A DNA stretch of 35,285 bases from Acetatifactor sp. (GCA_022511425.1 JAFLRO010000025.1:1-35285), one strand, 5' to 3'; counted from the first letter of the stretch, positions 8,789-17,610 are shown. The notes: generated from the letters alone by a model not told the origin. Program-made: numbers and translations.

Positions 8789-9370
8789 ATGATGATTGAT
8801 ATAACGCAGGAGGTTTTTTCCTGCAAGGTATATCCCGGAGACCCTATGCCTTCGCGGAAGCAGCTTCAAAACCTGGCTCAGGGAGATGTCTGTAATCTAA
8901 CAGCATTTTCCATGTGCGCCCACAACGGCACTCATGTAGATGCACCGGCTCATTTCATTTCCGGCGGCAAAACCATAGATGAGATGGGGCTGGAACCTTT
9001 TGTGGGCAATTGTTTTGTTGCCCGATGTGACGGCAATGTGACCGTAGAAGATGCAGCTGATATTATGGAGAGAGCTCGGGTTGTAGGGGCTTCCAGTCGG
9101 ATTCTCATAGCGGGTAAGGCAACGGTGACAGCAGAAGCTGCGCAAGTATTCGCCCGGTCAGGCATCAAACTTCTTGGCAATGAGAGTCAGACTGTAGGTC
9201 CTGAGGATGCGCCAAGGGAAGTTCATCTGATTCTATTGGGCGCAGGTATTGTGCTGTTGGAAGGAATTGTCCTGAAGGATGTAGCGGAGGGGAAATATCT
9301 GCTCAGTGCAGCGCCATTGAATCTTGCTGGCTGCGAAGGTGCGCCTTGCCGCGCCTATTTAATGAGCTGA
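8789..9370 (+). CDS. Cyclase family protein (kynurenine formamidase-like metal hydrolase)
   Basis: This 193-residue protein carries the metal-binding signature of the cyclase family (PF04199): HNGTHVDAPAH, with His45, His49, Asp51 and His55 as probable ligands. Family members include kynurenine formamidase, isatin hydrolase and polyketide-cyclase-like enzymes that hydrolyse amides or lactones. The length is close to the family's usual 200-210. AAGGAG lies eight bases before the ATG and overlaps the end of the acetyltransferase gene. No tryptophan-catabolism gene is nearby, so the kynurenine role is not supported by context. Confidence 0.85.
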   Translation: MMIDITQEVFSCKVYPGDPMPSRKQLQNLAQGDVCNLTAFSMCAHNGTHVDAPAHFISGGKTIDEMGLEPFVGNCFVARCDGNVTVEDAADIMERARVVGASSRILIAGKATVTAEAAQVFARSGIKLLGNESQTVGPEDAPREVHLILLGAGIVLLEGIVLKDVAEGKYLLSAAPLNLAGCEGAPCRAYLMS

Positions 9371-9449
9371 ATTGGTTGTGAAAGAAGCAGGAATTTTATG
9401 CAGAACAACTTATAAACTCAATAATGTTTTATAGGAGACTAAACAGGTT

Positions 9450-9914
9450 ATGAGTAGTGAAAATACAAATTGGAATCAAAGTGTCGCCGGTGTTGTCATC
9501 AGGAACAATAATGTTTTGCTTGGCCGGCATACATATGGCAGCGGAAATGGAAAGTTGATTATTCCGGGCGGTTATGTTGATTTCGGCGAAACACCTCAGG
9601 CAGCGTTAAAACGTGAGTTTATGGAAGAGACAAATGTGAAAGTGGAGCCAGGCGAGATTTTAGGAATCAGATTCAATATGCATGACTGGTACATTGTATT
9701 TCGCGCGGAATATGTTTCAGGCGAAGCTGCATCGGACAATAATGAGAATAGCGAGGTGCTGTGGGTGGATGTGGATGAAGCATTGACGCGGGATGACGTG
9801 CCGGAACTTACGAAGAAATGTATTCAATGCGCTATCTCAGGTGAAAAAGGATTACACTTGGAGAATTATGAGGGAAGCAAAAAGCAAGCACCATATTCCC
9901 TGTATACGGCATAA
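9450..9914 (+). CDS. NUDIX hydrolase
   Basis: This 154-residue protein has a clear NUDIX box from Gly41: Glu47, then Arg55-Glu56 and Glu59-Glu60, which bind Mg2+ and catalyse pyrophosphate hydrolysis of nucleoside diphosphate-linked compounds. The conserved glycine near the end of the box is replaced by Asn62. The N-terminal VAGVVIRNNNVLLGRH is the usual first strand. Substrate specificity (ADP-ribose, NADH, damaged dNTP) cannot be read. A GGAG lies about 13 bases before the ATG, a weak site. The flavoprotein gene begins 14 bases after the stop, so the two are probably co-expressed. Confidence 0.9.
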   Translation: MSSENTNWNQSVAGVVIRNNNVLLGRHTYGSGNGKLIIPGGYVDFGETPQAALKREFMEETNVKVEPGEILGIRFNMHDWYIVFRAEYVSGEAASDNNENSEVLWVDVDEALTRDDVPELTKKCIQCAISGEKGLHLENYEGSKKQAPYSLYTA

Positions 9915-9928
9915 GGAGAGCGGAGCAT

Positions 9929-10501
9929 ATGACGAAAGTGACCTGCATAGTGGGAAGTGCCAGAGAAAACGGCAGTACTGCTTATCTTGTAGATACCCTG
10001 ATAAAGGGAATGTCAGAAGGATGTGTGGAAATAAAAAAGTATTGTATTGGCAGTATGGATATAAAGTACTGTCGGGGCTGTAAGTTGTGTTATACCAACG
10101 GAGAGTGTGTACAAAATGATGATGTCAGAAGGATTGTTGAGGATATATTGAGCTCAGATTATGTGGTAATCGCTTCGCCATCTTACTGGGCGGATGTTCC
10201 GGGACAGCTCAAGACATTTTTTGACCGCAATACTCCTTATGGGGACACAAATCCCAACAGGGTATTGAAGGCGGAGAAAGCAATAAAAGGAATTGCAGTC
10301 GCCGTTCGTGCAGGCATCCGGGAGCAGGAAAATGAGATTATCTTAAATGCCATACAGCATTACTTTGGGCATCTTGGTATTGAGACAGTAAAAAGAATAT
10401 CTGTCTGTGAGACAAATACGCTGGAGGATCTGCTGAATAAACATCAAGTTATCATTGAACAGATACTGATTCTGGGGCGACAGATTGCTCTTGGATATTA
10501 G
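9929..10501 (+). CDS. NAD(P)H-dependent FMN reductase / iron-sulfur flavoprotein-like
   Basis: This 190-residue protein has a flavodoxin-like fold: an N-terminal phosphate-binding loop (GSARENGST, residues 9-17) and the flavin-site motif SPSYWADVPGQLKTFFDR. Between them sits CRGCKLCYTNGEC (Cys48, Cys51, Cys54, Cys60). This cysteine pattern is usual in the multimeric flavodoxin/iron-sulfur flavoprotein group of anaerobes, where it may hold an Fe-S cluster. The protein probably moves electrons from NAD(P)H to an unknown acceptor. AAGGAG lies about nine bases before the ATG. Confidence 0.88.
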   Translation: MTKVTCIVGSARENGSTAYLVDTLIKGMSEGCVEIKKYCIGSMDIKYCRGCKLCYTNGECVQNDDVRRIVEDILSSDYVVIASPSYWADVPGQLKTFFDRNTPYGDTNPNRVLKAEKAIKGIAVAVRAGIREQENEIILNAIQHYFGHLGIETVKRISVCETNTLEDLLNKHQVIIEQILILGRQIALGY

Positions 10502-10571
10502 TAAGATAGGGTTGGAAGGAAATCTTGGATAGGCAACTGTATACCTCTAAAGCGAGCAGAAAGGAACATAT

Positions 10572-11144
10572 ATGAATATTATTCTCAAAAAATTAACACC
10601 GGAGCTGTGTGAGGATTTTCTCAATTATTTTGATAACGTGGCATTCAGTGACCATGAAGAGTGGGCATACTGCTATTGCCTGGAGTGTCACTTGGACAAG
10701 AAGTTGAATGAGACCATGAAGGATAAAAACTCTCGCCGTGAGTTGGCCAGGGCTTTTATCGAACGGGGAGTTATGCAGGGATATTTAGCCTATGATGAGG
10801 AGAAGGTTGTTGGATGGTGCAATACTGACGATAAAGTGAATTATCGGTATTTATATAAAGATGAGGAGTATGTTACGGAGGATGCGGAAAAAGGTAAAAT
10901 CAAGGTTGTCTATTGTTATGACATTGCCCCGGCGTACCGCGGAAAAGGAATTGCCGGTCTGATGCTGGAAAAGGCTTGCGCAGATGCGAAAGAAGAGGGC
11001 TTCGAATGTGTTGAAGTTTACCCATTCTCAGACGCGGACTTTGAATGGCAATATCATGGAACCACGACAATGTATGAGCGGCACGGGTTTGAAGAGTTTT
11101 CTAAAAGAAAATGGTTCACTATTATGAGGAAATATTTGAAATAA
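10572..11144 (+). CDS. GNAT family N-acetyltransferase
   Basis: This 190-residue acetyltransferase has the acetyl-CoA motif in IAPAYRGKGIAGLMLEKAC and a C-terminal YERHGFEEF block typical of GNAT proteins. The N-terminal part has an unusual Cys-rich stretch (WAYCYCLECHLDKK, residues 31-44), which I would not call a metal site without homologues. AAAGGA precedes the ATG by about eight bases. It is convergent with the minus-strand fusion gene ending at 11174, with only 29 bases between and no clear terminator. Confidence 0.88.
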   Translation: MNIILKKLTPELCEDFLNYFDNVAFSDHEEWAYCYCLECHLDKKLNETMKDKNSRRELARAFIERGVMQGYLAYDEEKVVGWCNTDDKVNYRYLYKDEEYVTEDAEKGKIKVVYCYDIAPAYRGKGIAGLMLEKACADAKEEGFECVEVYPFSDADFEWQYHGTTTMYERHGFEEFSKRKWFTIMRKYLK

Positions 11145-11173
11145 AAATTGTTGAAGTTAATCCCGGAGCGGTT

Positions 11174-12316
11174 TTATATGAGGGCCTTTAAGGTGTAGGT
11201 GGCTCCCCAGTGCCCCAAAACTTCTACCGACGAAAAACCAGCTTCCAACAGCGCCTGTGTCTCATGCTCCACCGTCAAGGGTATGTCGTAATGATAATAC
11301 TCATTATCGGAAACGCCCTTCTGCGACTTTAAACGGTCAAATTCCTTCTTGTGCAATACTTCTTCCGCATCCGATGAGGCAAAGTAGTCTGTGATCAGGA
11401 AATACCCCTCCTTCTTCAGTGCCTTATGTACCCTACAATAGAGGGGCACTTTCTCCTCCTTGGTAAAATGATGTAAGGATTCCACGGACACTGCTGCGTC
11501 ATAGCAGTTTTCGCCTAACGGAACAGTAAAATAGGAACCCTGTATCACAGTGATTTTTCGATCCGCAAACTTATTTTCCAAAGCGGCAAGCATTCCCGGT
11601 GCAAGGTCAATTCCCGTCACCTGCGCCAGCGGATTCTGTTTGAAATAATAATCCAATTCCAGCCCCGTACCACATCCCAAGTCTAAAATCCTCACATTTT
11701 GCCCCAGGGGCAGACAGCTTGCAGTAAAGGGGTAAAATTCCTGGGCTGCTTCAATACAGGTCAATTGATGATCTTCATAGCCTTCAATCCGGTTATCAAA
11801 AAACTCCCCCATCTTTTCCAGCTTGTGGACAACCATATTACATCTGCTCCAGCACTCACTCTTATACGGAAACACATTCTTTTCAATATGTCTTTCTACA
11901 AAACCTACCTTCTCATAACATCTTTTTGCCGCAACATTTTCATCAAATACATTGATCTGAACGGATTCCACCCCGGTAATATCGAAAGCATACTGTAAAG
12001 CCAGCCGCAACATTTCTTTTCCGCGCCCTTTTCCTCTCGCTTTGCTATCCATAATAACAAACATGAGAAAACCCGAATTATCATCCGTGTTGACAGAGTA
12101 ACAGAAAAAACCCATTATTTCTCCACTGTTTTCGGTTGCCACATAGGCACTGCCCGTCCAGTCTACGGCGTTTTTCTCCAGAACACTGCGAAAATTTTCC
12201 CTGGTAATGGGATAGGGAATCAGATTCGCGCACCATAAGGCATGTATCCTTTCATTATCAATCCATTTTTCCAGATATTCGTAATCTTTACTTTCAATGT
12301 ATGGCCTTATTCTCAT
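11174..12316 (-). CDS. Fused GNAT acetyltransferase and class I SAM-dependent methyltransferase
   Basis: This 380-residue protein joins two enzymes. Residues 1 to about 165 are a GNAT domain with the acetyl-CoA loop RGKGRGKEM (94-102) and the CYEKVGFVER block. Residues from about 170 are a Rossmann methyltransferase with motif I LDLGCGTG (211-218), an acidic residue ending strand 2 in VTGIDLAPGM, and a SLHHFTKEEK stretch near motif IV. A single frame spans both without a break. The substrate is unknown; the fusion suggests one molecule is both acetylated and methylated. A GGGG-type site precedes the ATG. It lies 34 bases after another acetyltransferase gene and is likely co-transcribed with it. 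Confidence 0.88.
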   Translation of the reverse strand: MRIRPYIESKDYEYLEKWIDNERIHALWCANLIPYPITRENFRSVLEKNAVDWTGSAYVATENSGEIMGFFCYSVNTDDNSGFLMFVIMDSKARGKGRGKEMLRLALQYAFDITGVESVQINVFDENVAAKRCYEKVGFVERHIEKNVFPYKSECWSRCNMVVHKLEKMGEFFDNRIEGYEDHQLTCIEAAQEFYPFTASCLPLGQNVRILDLGCGTGLELDYYFKQNPLAQVTGIDLAPGMLAALENKFADRKITVIQGSYFTVPLGENCYDAAVSVESLHHFTKEEKVPLYCRVHKALKKEGYFLITDYFASSDAEEVLHKKEFDRLKSQKGVSDNEYYHYDIPLTVEHETQALLEAGFSSVEVLGHWGATYTLKALI

Positions 12317-12350
12317 CTTTCATACCCCTTTAGTACCGTTTTAGAGACAT

Positions 12351-12860
12351 TCAGATATCTATCCAATATCTCTGCTCCACGATTCCGTCCTCTTCTATCT
12401 CATTTTCCAGGACACCGCCGTTATTTATTATGCTTTTTGCAGAACCGGTATTTTCTTTATCACAAACCATCAGCACTTTCTCGATCCCAAGCTTCCGGCA
12501 TTCGGCCAGCGCCAGACCGATCATAGCGGTGGCATAACCTTTTCTTCGTTCAGAAGGTCTCACACCGTCTCCGATATGGCCACCGTTTTTCCTTAACTGT
12601 TCATTCAGATAATGCCTTATATTTACGGCACCCACAAGAATATCGCGATCTTCATCCAAGCAAAAGAATGTAGTGCTCGGAACATTGTTCTCATCACCGT
12701 ACCGGATATCCACGGAATTAACGTATGCATCCCAGTCATGGTAATCGCACTTCCGAATGGCATAAGGCACAATCTTTTCTCCCGCCGCATACCACTCGTC
12801 CATCATGTCAAACAGCAGTGCCTTATAATCATCGCTCAGTTTCACCAGTCTTAGCTTCAT
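12351..12860 (-). CDS. GNAT family N-acetyltransferase
   Basis: This 169-residue acetyltransferase has motif A in VRPSERRKGYATAMI and the paralogue-specific NGGVLENEI and QRYWI ends shared with the acetyltransferase at 8255. The frame is open 18 codons further upstream, but the ATG at 12860 has GAGG six bases before it and gives the standard first strand KLRLVKLSD, so it is preferred. It is the first gene of a two-gene minus-strand operon with the GNAT-methyltransferase fusion. The 235-base gap to trpS, which is divergent, must hold both promoters. Confidence 0.88.
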   Translation of the reverse strand: MKLRLVKLSDDYKALLFDMMDEWYAAGEKIVPYAIRKCDYHDWDAYVNSVDIRYGDENNVPSTTFFCLDEDRDILVGAVNIRHYLNEQLRKNGGHIGDGVRPSERRKGYATAMIGLALAECRKLGIEKVLMVCDKENTGSAKSIINNGGVLENEIEEDGIVEQRYWIDI

Positions 12861-13029
12861 CTGCGTCCTCTTTTCTTTGCATAATTTCTCCCTGTCACAT
12901 CTCGTAAGATGCAAGCTATAATGAAAATATATACAAAGGAGAAAAGTCTGTCAATGGTATATAATAAGACTCATTTGCAGGTAAAAGATTAAGAATTAGG
13001 CAAGAAAGCTTGAATTATTATGGGGTAGA

Positions 13030-13058
13030 TTGCAGAATTTTTCAGGTTGTGTTAAGAT
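13030..13058 (+). promoter_or_regulatory. Possible sigma-A promoter of trpS
   Basis: TTGCAG and TAAGAT are separated by 17 bases, each 4 of 6 to consensus, about 38 bases before the ATG. No T-box motifs (no GGTGG-type antiterminator sequence) are seen between it and the gene, although T-box control is common for synthetases in this group. Confidence 0.4.
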
Positions 13059-13095
13059 ATGGAAAAGTAAAAATGAACAGAAAGGCAACTAAACA

Positions 13096-14202
13096 ATGGA
13101 CAAGACAGATAAGATCATATTGACCGGAGACCGCCCCACGGGCCGTCTTCATGTGGGCCACTATGTTGGCTCGCTCCGCAGACGTGTAGAACTGCAAAAT
13201 TCAGGAGAGTATAAGAAGACTTTTATCATGATCGCCGACGCGCAAGCGTTGACGGATAATATTGAGAATCCGGAGAAGGTGCGCCAGAATATTATCGAGG
13301 TGGCGCTGGACTATATGTCCTGTGGCCTGGATCCGGAAAAGTCCACACTGTTTATACAGTCTCAGATTTCCGAGCTCTGCGAGTTGACATTTTATTACAT
13401 GGACCTGGTGACAGTGGCAAGGCTCCAGCGGAATCCTACCGTAAAGAACGAAATTCAGATGCGCAACTTTGAGGCCAGCATCCCTGTAGGATTTTTCACC
13501 TATCCCATCAGTCAGGCTTCCGACATTACGGCTTTTAAGGCAACCACAGTACCTGTGGGAGACGACCAGCTCCCCATGATTGAGCAGGCAAGGGAAATTG
13601 TGCACAAGTTCAACACTGTTTACGCACCCGTACTGGTGGAGCCCTCAGCTCTTCTGCCGGAGAATGATGCCTGCAAACGTCTGCCCGGTACTGATGGAAA
13701 GGCGAAGATGAGCAAATCCCTTGGAAACTGCATTTATTTGGCAGATACGGCTGACGAAGTGCGGACCAAGATTATGAGCATGTTTACTGACCCACTGCAT
13801 CTACAGGTCAGTGATCCGGGGCATTTGGAGGGAAATACTGTGTTTACCTACCTGGATGCTTTTTGCCGTCAGGAGCACTTTGAGCGGTATCTGCCCGAGT
13901 ATGCAAATTTGGATGAACTGAAAGCCCACTACCAGAGGGGCGGTCTGGGCGATGTAAAGGTCAAGAAATTCCTGAACAACATCATGCAGGAGACTCTGGA
14001 ACCCATCCGGAATCGCAGGAAAGAACTGGAGAAGGATATCCCTGCGGTGTATGAGGTGCTGAAGAAGGGCAGCGATGCAGCCCGGGAGGTGGCTGCACAG
14101 ACGCTATCTGAAGTAAAGAGCGCCATGAAGATCAACTATTTCGAGGACGCAGAGCTGATACGCATGCAGAGTGAGAAGTATGACGGCAGCCAGACAGAGT
14201 AA
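13096..14202 (+). CDS. trpS: Tryptophanyl-tRNA synthetase
   Basis: This 368-residue class I synthetase charges tRNA-Trp. The HIGH-type signature is LHVGH at 18-22, after TGDRPTGR, and the KMSKS loop is exactly KMSKS at 204-208. It is slightly longer than the compact 330-residue TrpS and matches the longer variant I associate with Clostridia (start [10 protein letters not shown]). The spacing from a weak AAAGG to the ATG is long, about 12 bases. No T-box leader is visible upstream. Confidence 0.96.
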   Translation: MDKTDKIILTGDRPTGRLHVGHYVGSLRRRVELQNSGEYKKTFIMIADAQALTDNIENPEKVRQNIIEVALDYMSCGLDPEKSTLFIQSQISELCELTFYYMDLVTVARLQRNPTVKNEIQMRNFEASIPVGFFTYPISQASDITAFKATTVPVGDDQLPMIEQAREIVHKFNTVYAPVLVEPSALLPENDACKRLPGTDGKAKMSKSLGNCIYLADTADEVRTKIMSMFTDPLHLQVSDPGHLEGNTVFTYLDAFCRQEHFERYLPEYANLDELKAHYQRGGLGDVKVKKFLNNIMQETLEPIRNRRKELEKDIPAVYEVLKKGSDAAREVAAQTLSEVKSAMKINYFEDAELIRMQSEKYDGSQTE

Positions 14203-14243
14203 TCCGTTTTAAGATATATTCCCGCGAGCAATGAGCCAAGTAG

Positions 14244-14257
14244 CCGTGCTTGCACGG
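14244..14257. repeat. Small perfect hairpin in the leader of the SH3b gene
   Basis: CCGTGC and GCACGG flank TT in the 99-base gap between trpS and the next gene. There is no T run after it, so it is not a standard terminator. Its surroundings (GCGAGCAATG, TTGCGAATGCC) look like the hairpin-rich intergenic sequence of element B but cannot be aligned to it with confidence. Confidence 0.45.
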
Positions 14258-14301
14258 ATATTTTGCGAATGCCACATGTTATAGCAAGATGGGAGAGCGG
14301 A

Positions 14302-15273
14302 ATGAATGACTATTACAGATATGATCAAGATGATGAGTTAGAGATTGTAGATTTGAATCAGGAGGACGAGGTTCCATGGGATGAGTTGGATGATGAGGAG
14401 GATGACTGGCAGGACGACTGGCAGGATGAGCCGGAGCCTCTTAAGCCATGGAAGGTGACTTTGGTGTTTGCCGGACTGGTAGTGTTGGCCGCTATCATAT
14501 GTGCGGTGCTTTGGTTCTTTACCCACAGAGAAGGAGGTGCGGCTCCTGATCCTACAGCTACTGATATACCTGGAGTGACAACAGGGTTCCCTGAGACAGA
14601 ATCTGTATCGCCGGAAGGACAGCCATCGGATTCCATAGAGACAGAAGGGAAGGATACAGAGGACATGGCTTCCCCGGAGGCAGCCGAGTCGCCGGAGCCC
14701 ACTGCAGATACAGCAGCCGCTTCCACACCGGATACTGATGATGCGCCTGAGCCTCAGGACGGTGATGTTACCATGAGCTTTGAAGCAGTACAGCAGTCGG
14801 TTATGCCCAAGGATGTGGTGAATCTTCGTTCGGTTCCCAGTACTGCTGACACAGATACCGTAGTGACACAGATAAGCAACGGTGAGGTGCTTTCCCGGAC
14901 AGGTATCAATTCTAATACAGGGTGGTCGCAGATTGATTACAACGGCCAGACATTATATGCTGTGACACAGTACCTGACGACGGATTTATCCTATAAGACA
15001 CCTGTGACACCTGCTAATCCCAATCGTGTCAGTACGATAAGTGGCAGGATTATCATTTTTACTGATTGCGATGATCAAATTACACCCAAGGAGTACGTAA
15101 ATCTGCGGACTGAACCCAGCACAACAGAAGGTGACACTACTGTCAGTTGCCAGGTAAGTAACGGAGAGTCGGTGCATCGCACCGGTATCAGTACGGACTC
15201 CGGCTGGTCCAGGGTGGAGTACAACGGTCAGGTGCTCTATGTGGTCACAAGTCTGATGAAGGCTGTGCAATAA
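14302..15273 (+). CDS. Membrane-anchored protein with two SH3b-type domains
   Basis: This protein of 323 residues starts with a very acidic cytoplasmic segment of about 50 residues (repeated DDWQD), then one membrane helix (about 52-73). A Pro/Ser/Thr/Glu-rich linker follows, and two tandem repeats of about 65-70 residues sit outside the cell. Each repeat has the bacterial SH3 pattern: VNLRSVPS and then GWSQIDYNGQTLY in the first, VNLRTEPS and then GWSRVEYNGQVLY in the second. SH3b domains usually bind peptidoglycan or act as adaptors, so a cell-wall role is likely. The TTG at 14263 is in frame, but ATG 14302 has GGGAG close upstream and is preferred. The gene ends at a bidirectional terminator. 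Confidence 0.8.
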   Translation: MNDYYRYDQDDELEIVDLNQEDEVPWDELDDEEDDWQDDWQDEPEPLKPWKVTLVFAGLVVLAAIICAVLWFFTHREGGAAPDPTATDIPGVTTGFPETESVSPEGQPSDSIETEGKDTEDMASPEAAESPEPTADTAAASTPDTDDAPEPQDGDVTMSFEAVQQSVMPKDVVNLRSVPSTADTDTVVTQISNGEVLSRTGINSNTGWSQIDYNGQTLYAVTQYLTTDLSYKTPVTPANPNRVSTISGRIIIFTDCDDQITPKEYVNLRTEPSTTEGDTTVSCQVSNGESVHRTGISTDSGWSRVEYNGQVLYVVTSLMKAVQ

Positions 15274-15287
15274 AACGTGCTATAATT

Positions 15288-15325
15288 AAATGAACCCTCT
15301 TTCTAATTAGGGGGTTCATTTTTTC
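15288..15325. terminator. Bidirectional terminator between convergent genes
   Basis: AAATGAACCC pairs with GGGTTCATT around a short AT-rich loop. T runs follow on the plus strand and A runs precede it, so it can serve both the SH3b gene and the convergent XRE regulator, whose stop codon lies inside the hairpin. Confidence 0.8.
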
Positions 15326-16182
15326 CCTGGGCTCCACTCTTCTCGGCTGATGGTAAAGCGCTCGTTATTTTCGTTCGAAGCGACAACCCCGTCCACTTCT
15401 GGCTTGCTGTTCACATATTTATCTGTATAGGCAGTCTTACGGATGGATCCGCCGTAGAATATCTCCAGGATACAGTGGCGGTTTTCCAGGGAATAGCTTA
15501 CCACAATGATGTTGTAAAACACTTCCACGCTGATACCATCCACCGCCTGCCCGCCGATTCGGAGCAATTCCTGATACGAGTCGGCGACCTCAGCGTCCAT
15601 GGCTATATGGTAATCCATCATGTTCGGCGGCAGAGTGCTCTCACTGTCTGGCATCACAGGAATCAACAGTCCGCCCACCTCCGGGTCATTCAACAGTCGC
15701 TGACTCGCGGCAAAGTCGTAGACGGTGATGATGACATGGGGTACGGCCTCCAGAGCCTCAGCGGCGGAGACCTCGCGCTCTTTTACGGCATATACCTGAA
15801 AAGGACCGAAGCGCTGATAGGCCAGCACTGCTGCACCTGCTACAAGTAAAATCGTCAGTATAATAATGAGCCGTCGATACCGACCCAGGCTCTGACGCAG
15901 TCGCCCGCTCAGCTCCCGTACTGCCGTGCGGACGGAGCGCTCCGTCTCAGGTGACGGCTGTTCCTCAGGTGTCAGACGTTCCCCACGGATTAGATCCAGC
16001 ACAGAAACACCCAGCGCGTTCGCCAGGGGCTCCAGTAGGGACATATCCGGGAACCCGGCAGCCCGCTCCCATTTGGATACAGCCCGATCTGATACATGCA
16101 GCTGTTCCCCCAACTCTTTCTGGGTCAGTCCCAGTTCCTGCCGCCTCTGTGCGATGAGCGATCCGGTCTTTTTGTTGTCCAC
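15316..16182 (-). CDS. XRE-family transcriptional regulator with a membrane anchor and extracytoplasmic domain
   Basis: This 288-residue protein begins with a helix-turn-helix (residues 6-66, TQKELGEQLHVSDRAVSKWE) of the Cro/C1 type. A linker with charged residues, one membrane helix (104-122) and an external domain of about 160 residues that I do not recognise follow. Such one-component receptors sense an external signal and bind DNA directly. The start is GTG at 16182, with GGAGG about eight bases before it on the minus strand. Targets are unknown. It is divergent from spoVAD, and a CGCTCCG/CGGAGCG hairpin at 16240-16258 in the gap is a candidate site for autoregulation. Confidence 0.88.
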   Translation of the reverse strand: MDNKKTGSLIAQRRQELGLTQKELGEQLHVSDRAVSKWERAAGFPDMSLLEPLANALGVSVLDLIRGERLTPEEQPSPETERSVRTAVRELSGRLRQSLGRYRRLIIILTILLVAGAAVLAYQRFGPFQVYAVKEREVSAAEALEAVPHVIITVYDFAASQRLLNDPEVGGLLIPVMPDSESTLPPNMMDYHIAMDAEVADSYQELLRIGGQAVDGISVEVFYNIIVVSYSLENRHCILEIFYGGSIRKTAYTDKYVNSKPEVDGVVASNENNERFTISREEWSPGKK

Positions 16183-16239
16183 ACTACCACCTCCGTTCTT
16201 CCATTCATTCTACCCTTTATCTTGGAAAAAAACAACAAA

Positions 16240-16258
16240 CGCTCCGTTGAGCGGAGCG
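16240..16258. repeat. Inverted repeat between the XRE regulator and spoVAD
   Basis: CGCTCCG and CGGAGCG flank a short loop. On the minus strand it is followed by a T-rich tract, so it could be an attenuator in the regulator's leader or an operator. The sequence does not decide between them. Confidence 0.5.
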
Positions 16259-16266
16259 AAAATAAG

Positions 16267-16296
16267 TGCATATTTTTCAAACCTCTGGAAATACTG
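16267..16296 (+). promoter_or_regulatory. Candidate forespore (sigma-G type) promoter of spoVAD
   Basis: TGCATA is followed after 17 bases by AATACTG. The known sigma-G consensus is TGAATA and CATACTA, so the matches are 5 of 6 and 5 of 7, and spoVA genes are sigma-G controlled in Bacillus. A TATAAT at 16305 has no good -35 at the right distance. Confidence 0.4.
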
Positions 16297-16345
16297 GGAA
16301 ACAGTATAATAAATTAACCCATGTATTTCACACGGAGGGATAGGC

Positions 16346-17389
16346 ATGAATCAAAGTTTGGGAAAGGCCAGTATCAGGCCGGAAAAACCTGTATATATTT
16401 TAAACAGCGCCAGCGTTGTGGGAACTAAGGAAGGACAGGGACCTCTGGGGCTTTTGTTTGATAAAGTGGGAGAGGATGATATGTTTGGCTGTGCCACCTG
16501 GGAGGAGGCAGAGAGCACTCTTCAGAAGGATGCAGTTGGAATAGCCTTGGAGAAGTCCGGATTAAGTCAGGATGAGGTCACTTTTATCTTTGCGGGTGAC
16601 TTGCTTGGTCAATCCATAGCCACATCATTTGGTATATCGTCTTACCAGATACCACTATTAGGAGTGTATGGAGCCTGTTCCACGTGTGGTGAGTCATTGA
16701 CTCTGGGAGTCATGAGTATTGCCGGCGGATTTGCACGGCGAGTGGCCTGCGTAACCTCCAGCCATTTTGCCAGCGCAGAAAAGGAATTTCGTTTTCCGCT
16801 GGAATATGGCAATCAGCGACCGTTGTCCGCCACCTGGACAGTGACAGGAAGCGGGGCTTTTGTGCTGGGAGATGAAGATGCGATGACGGCTGTGAAGACA
16901 GGCGGAAAAGGACCCAGAGCCAAGATCACGGGTATGACAGTGGGAAAGATTGTGGATTATGGTTTGAAGGACTCCATGAATATGGGCGCCTGCATGGCGC
17001 CTGCAGCCGCATCTACATTGGAACAGCATTTCATTGACTTTGGAAGTCAACCAGATGATTATGACAAAATAATCACTGGAGATCTGGGAATGGTTGGACA
17101 GAGAGTACTAATTGATTTGTTAATGGAGCGTGGTTATGATATTTCCTCTCAGCACATGGATTGCGGTATTGAAATCTATGACAGTGACAGTCAGGATACT
17201 CATGCCGGCGGCAGCGGCTGTGGATGTAGTGCTGTGACACTTTCGGCATATATTTTGAAGCAGCTGGAAGAGCACAGTTGGAAGAAGGTTTTGTTTATGC
17301 CAACTGGCGCTTTGCTCAGTAAGACCAGCTTCAATGAAGGAAAGAGTGTGCCAGGCATCGCCCACGGTGTTGTGATTGAGAGTATTTAA
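16346..17389 (+). CDS. spoVAD: Stage V sporulation protein AD
   Basis: This 347-residue thiolase-fold protein is part of the SpoVA channel in the spore inner membrane that loads and releases dipicolinic acid. It is recognised along its full length: the VYILNSASVVGTKEG start, Cys111 and Cys114 in GACSTCGESL at the thiolase-like site, and GDLGMVGQ. In other spore formers spoVAC, spoVAD and spoVAE(b) are adjacent. Here spoVAD stands alone, spoVAEb lies about 3.9 kb downstream, and spoVAC is not in the window. CGGAGGG lies about 7 bases before the ATG. Confidence 0.96.
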   Translation: MNQSLGKASIRPEKPVYILNSASVVGTKEGQGPLGLLFDKVGEDDMFGCATWEEAESTLQKDAVGIALEKSGLSQDEVTFIFAGDLLGQSIATSFGISSYQIPLLGVYGACSTCGESLTLGVMSIAGGFARRVACVTSSHFASAEKEFRFPLEYGNQRPLSATWTVTGSGAFVLGDEDAMTAVKTGGKGPRAKITGMTVGKIVDYGLKDSMNMGACMAPAAASTLEQHFIDFGSQPDDYDKIITGDLGMVGQRVLIDLLMERGYDISSQHMDCGIEIYDSDSQDTHAGGSGCGCSAVTLSAYILKQLEEHSWKKVLFMPTGALLSKTSFNEGKSVPGIAHGVVIESI

Positions 17390-17448
17390 AGACGGCAGCC
17401 TGTAATGTCCTCACAATCAGCCATCTGTAACGATTTAACCAGACACAC

Positions 17449-17567
17449 ACAAGTTGGCAGAATATACTTTTTATAAACTTTTTGAACATTTACCGCCAAC
17501 TTAGCAAAATATGAGCATAAAATTGGCAGTTTTTGCCAAGACCCAAGGGTTACCCATGCCTTATAAT
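17449..17567 (+). promoter_or_regulatory. Regulatory region of the GH8 gene with repeated TTGGC boxes
   Basis: Three related sites precede the gene: GTTGGCAG at about 17452, CCGCCAAC (opposite orientation) at about 17492, and a hairpin-like TTGGCA/TGCCAA pair at 17523-17538. A TATAAT at 17562-17567 has no -35 at the correct spacing, which fits a promoter that needs an activator. The regulator is unknown. Confidence 0.45.
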
Positions 17568-17610
17568 GTTACTCAAGCCAGACTGAATATGGCTTTAGGA
17601 GGGATAAGGC

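Noticed and set aside
12915..13095. T-box leader before trpS
   Set aside because: No specifier hairpin or GGTGG-type antiterminator sequence can be found in the gap.
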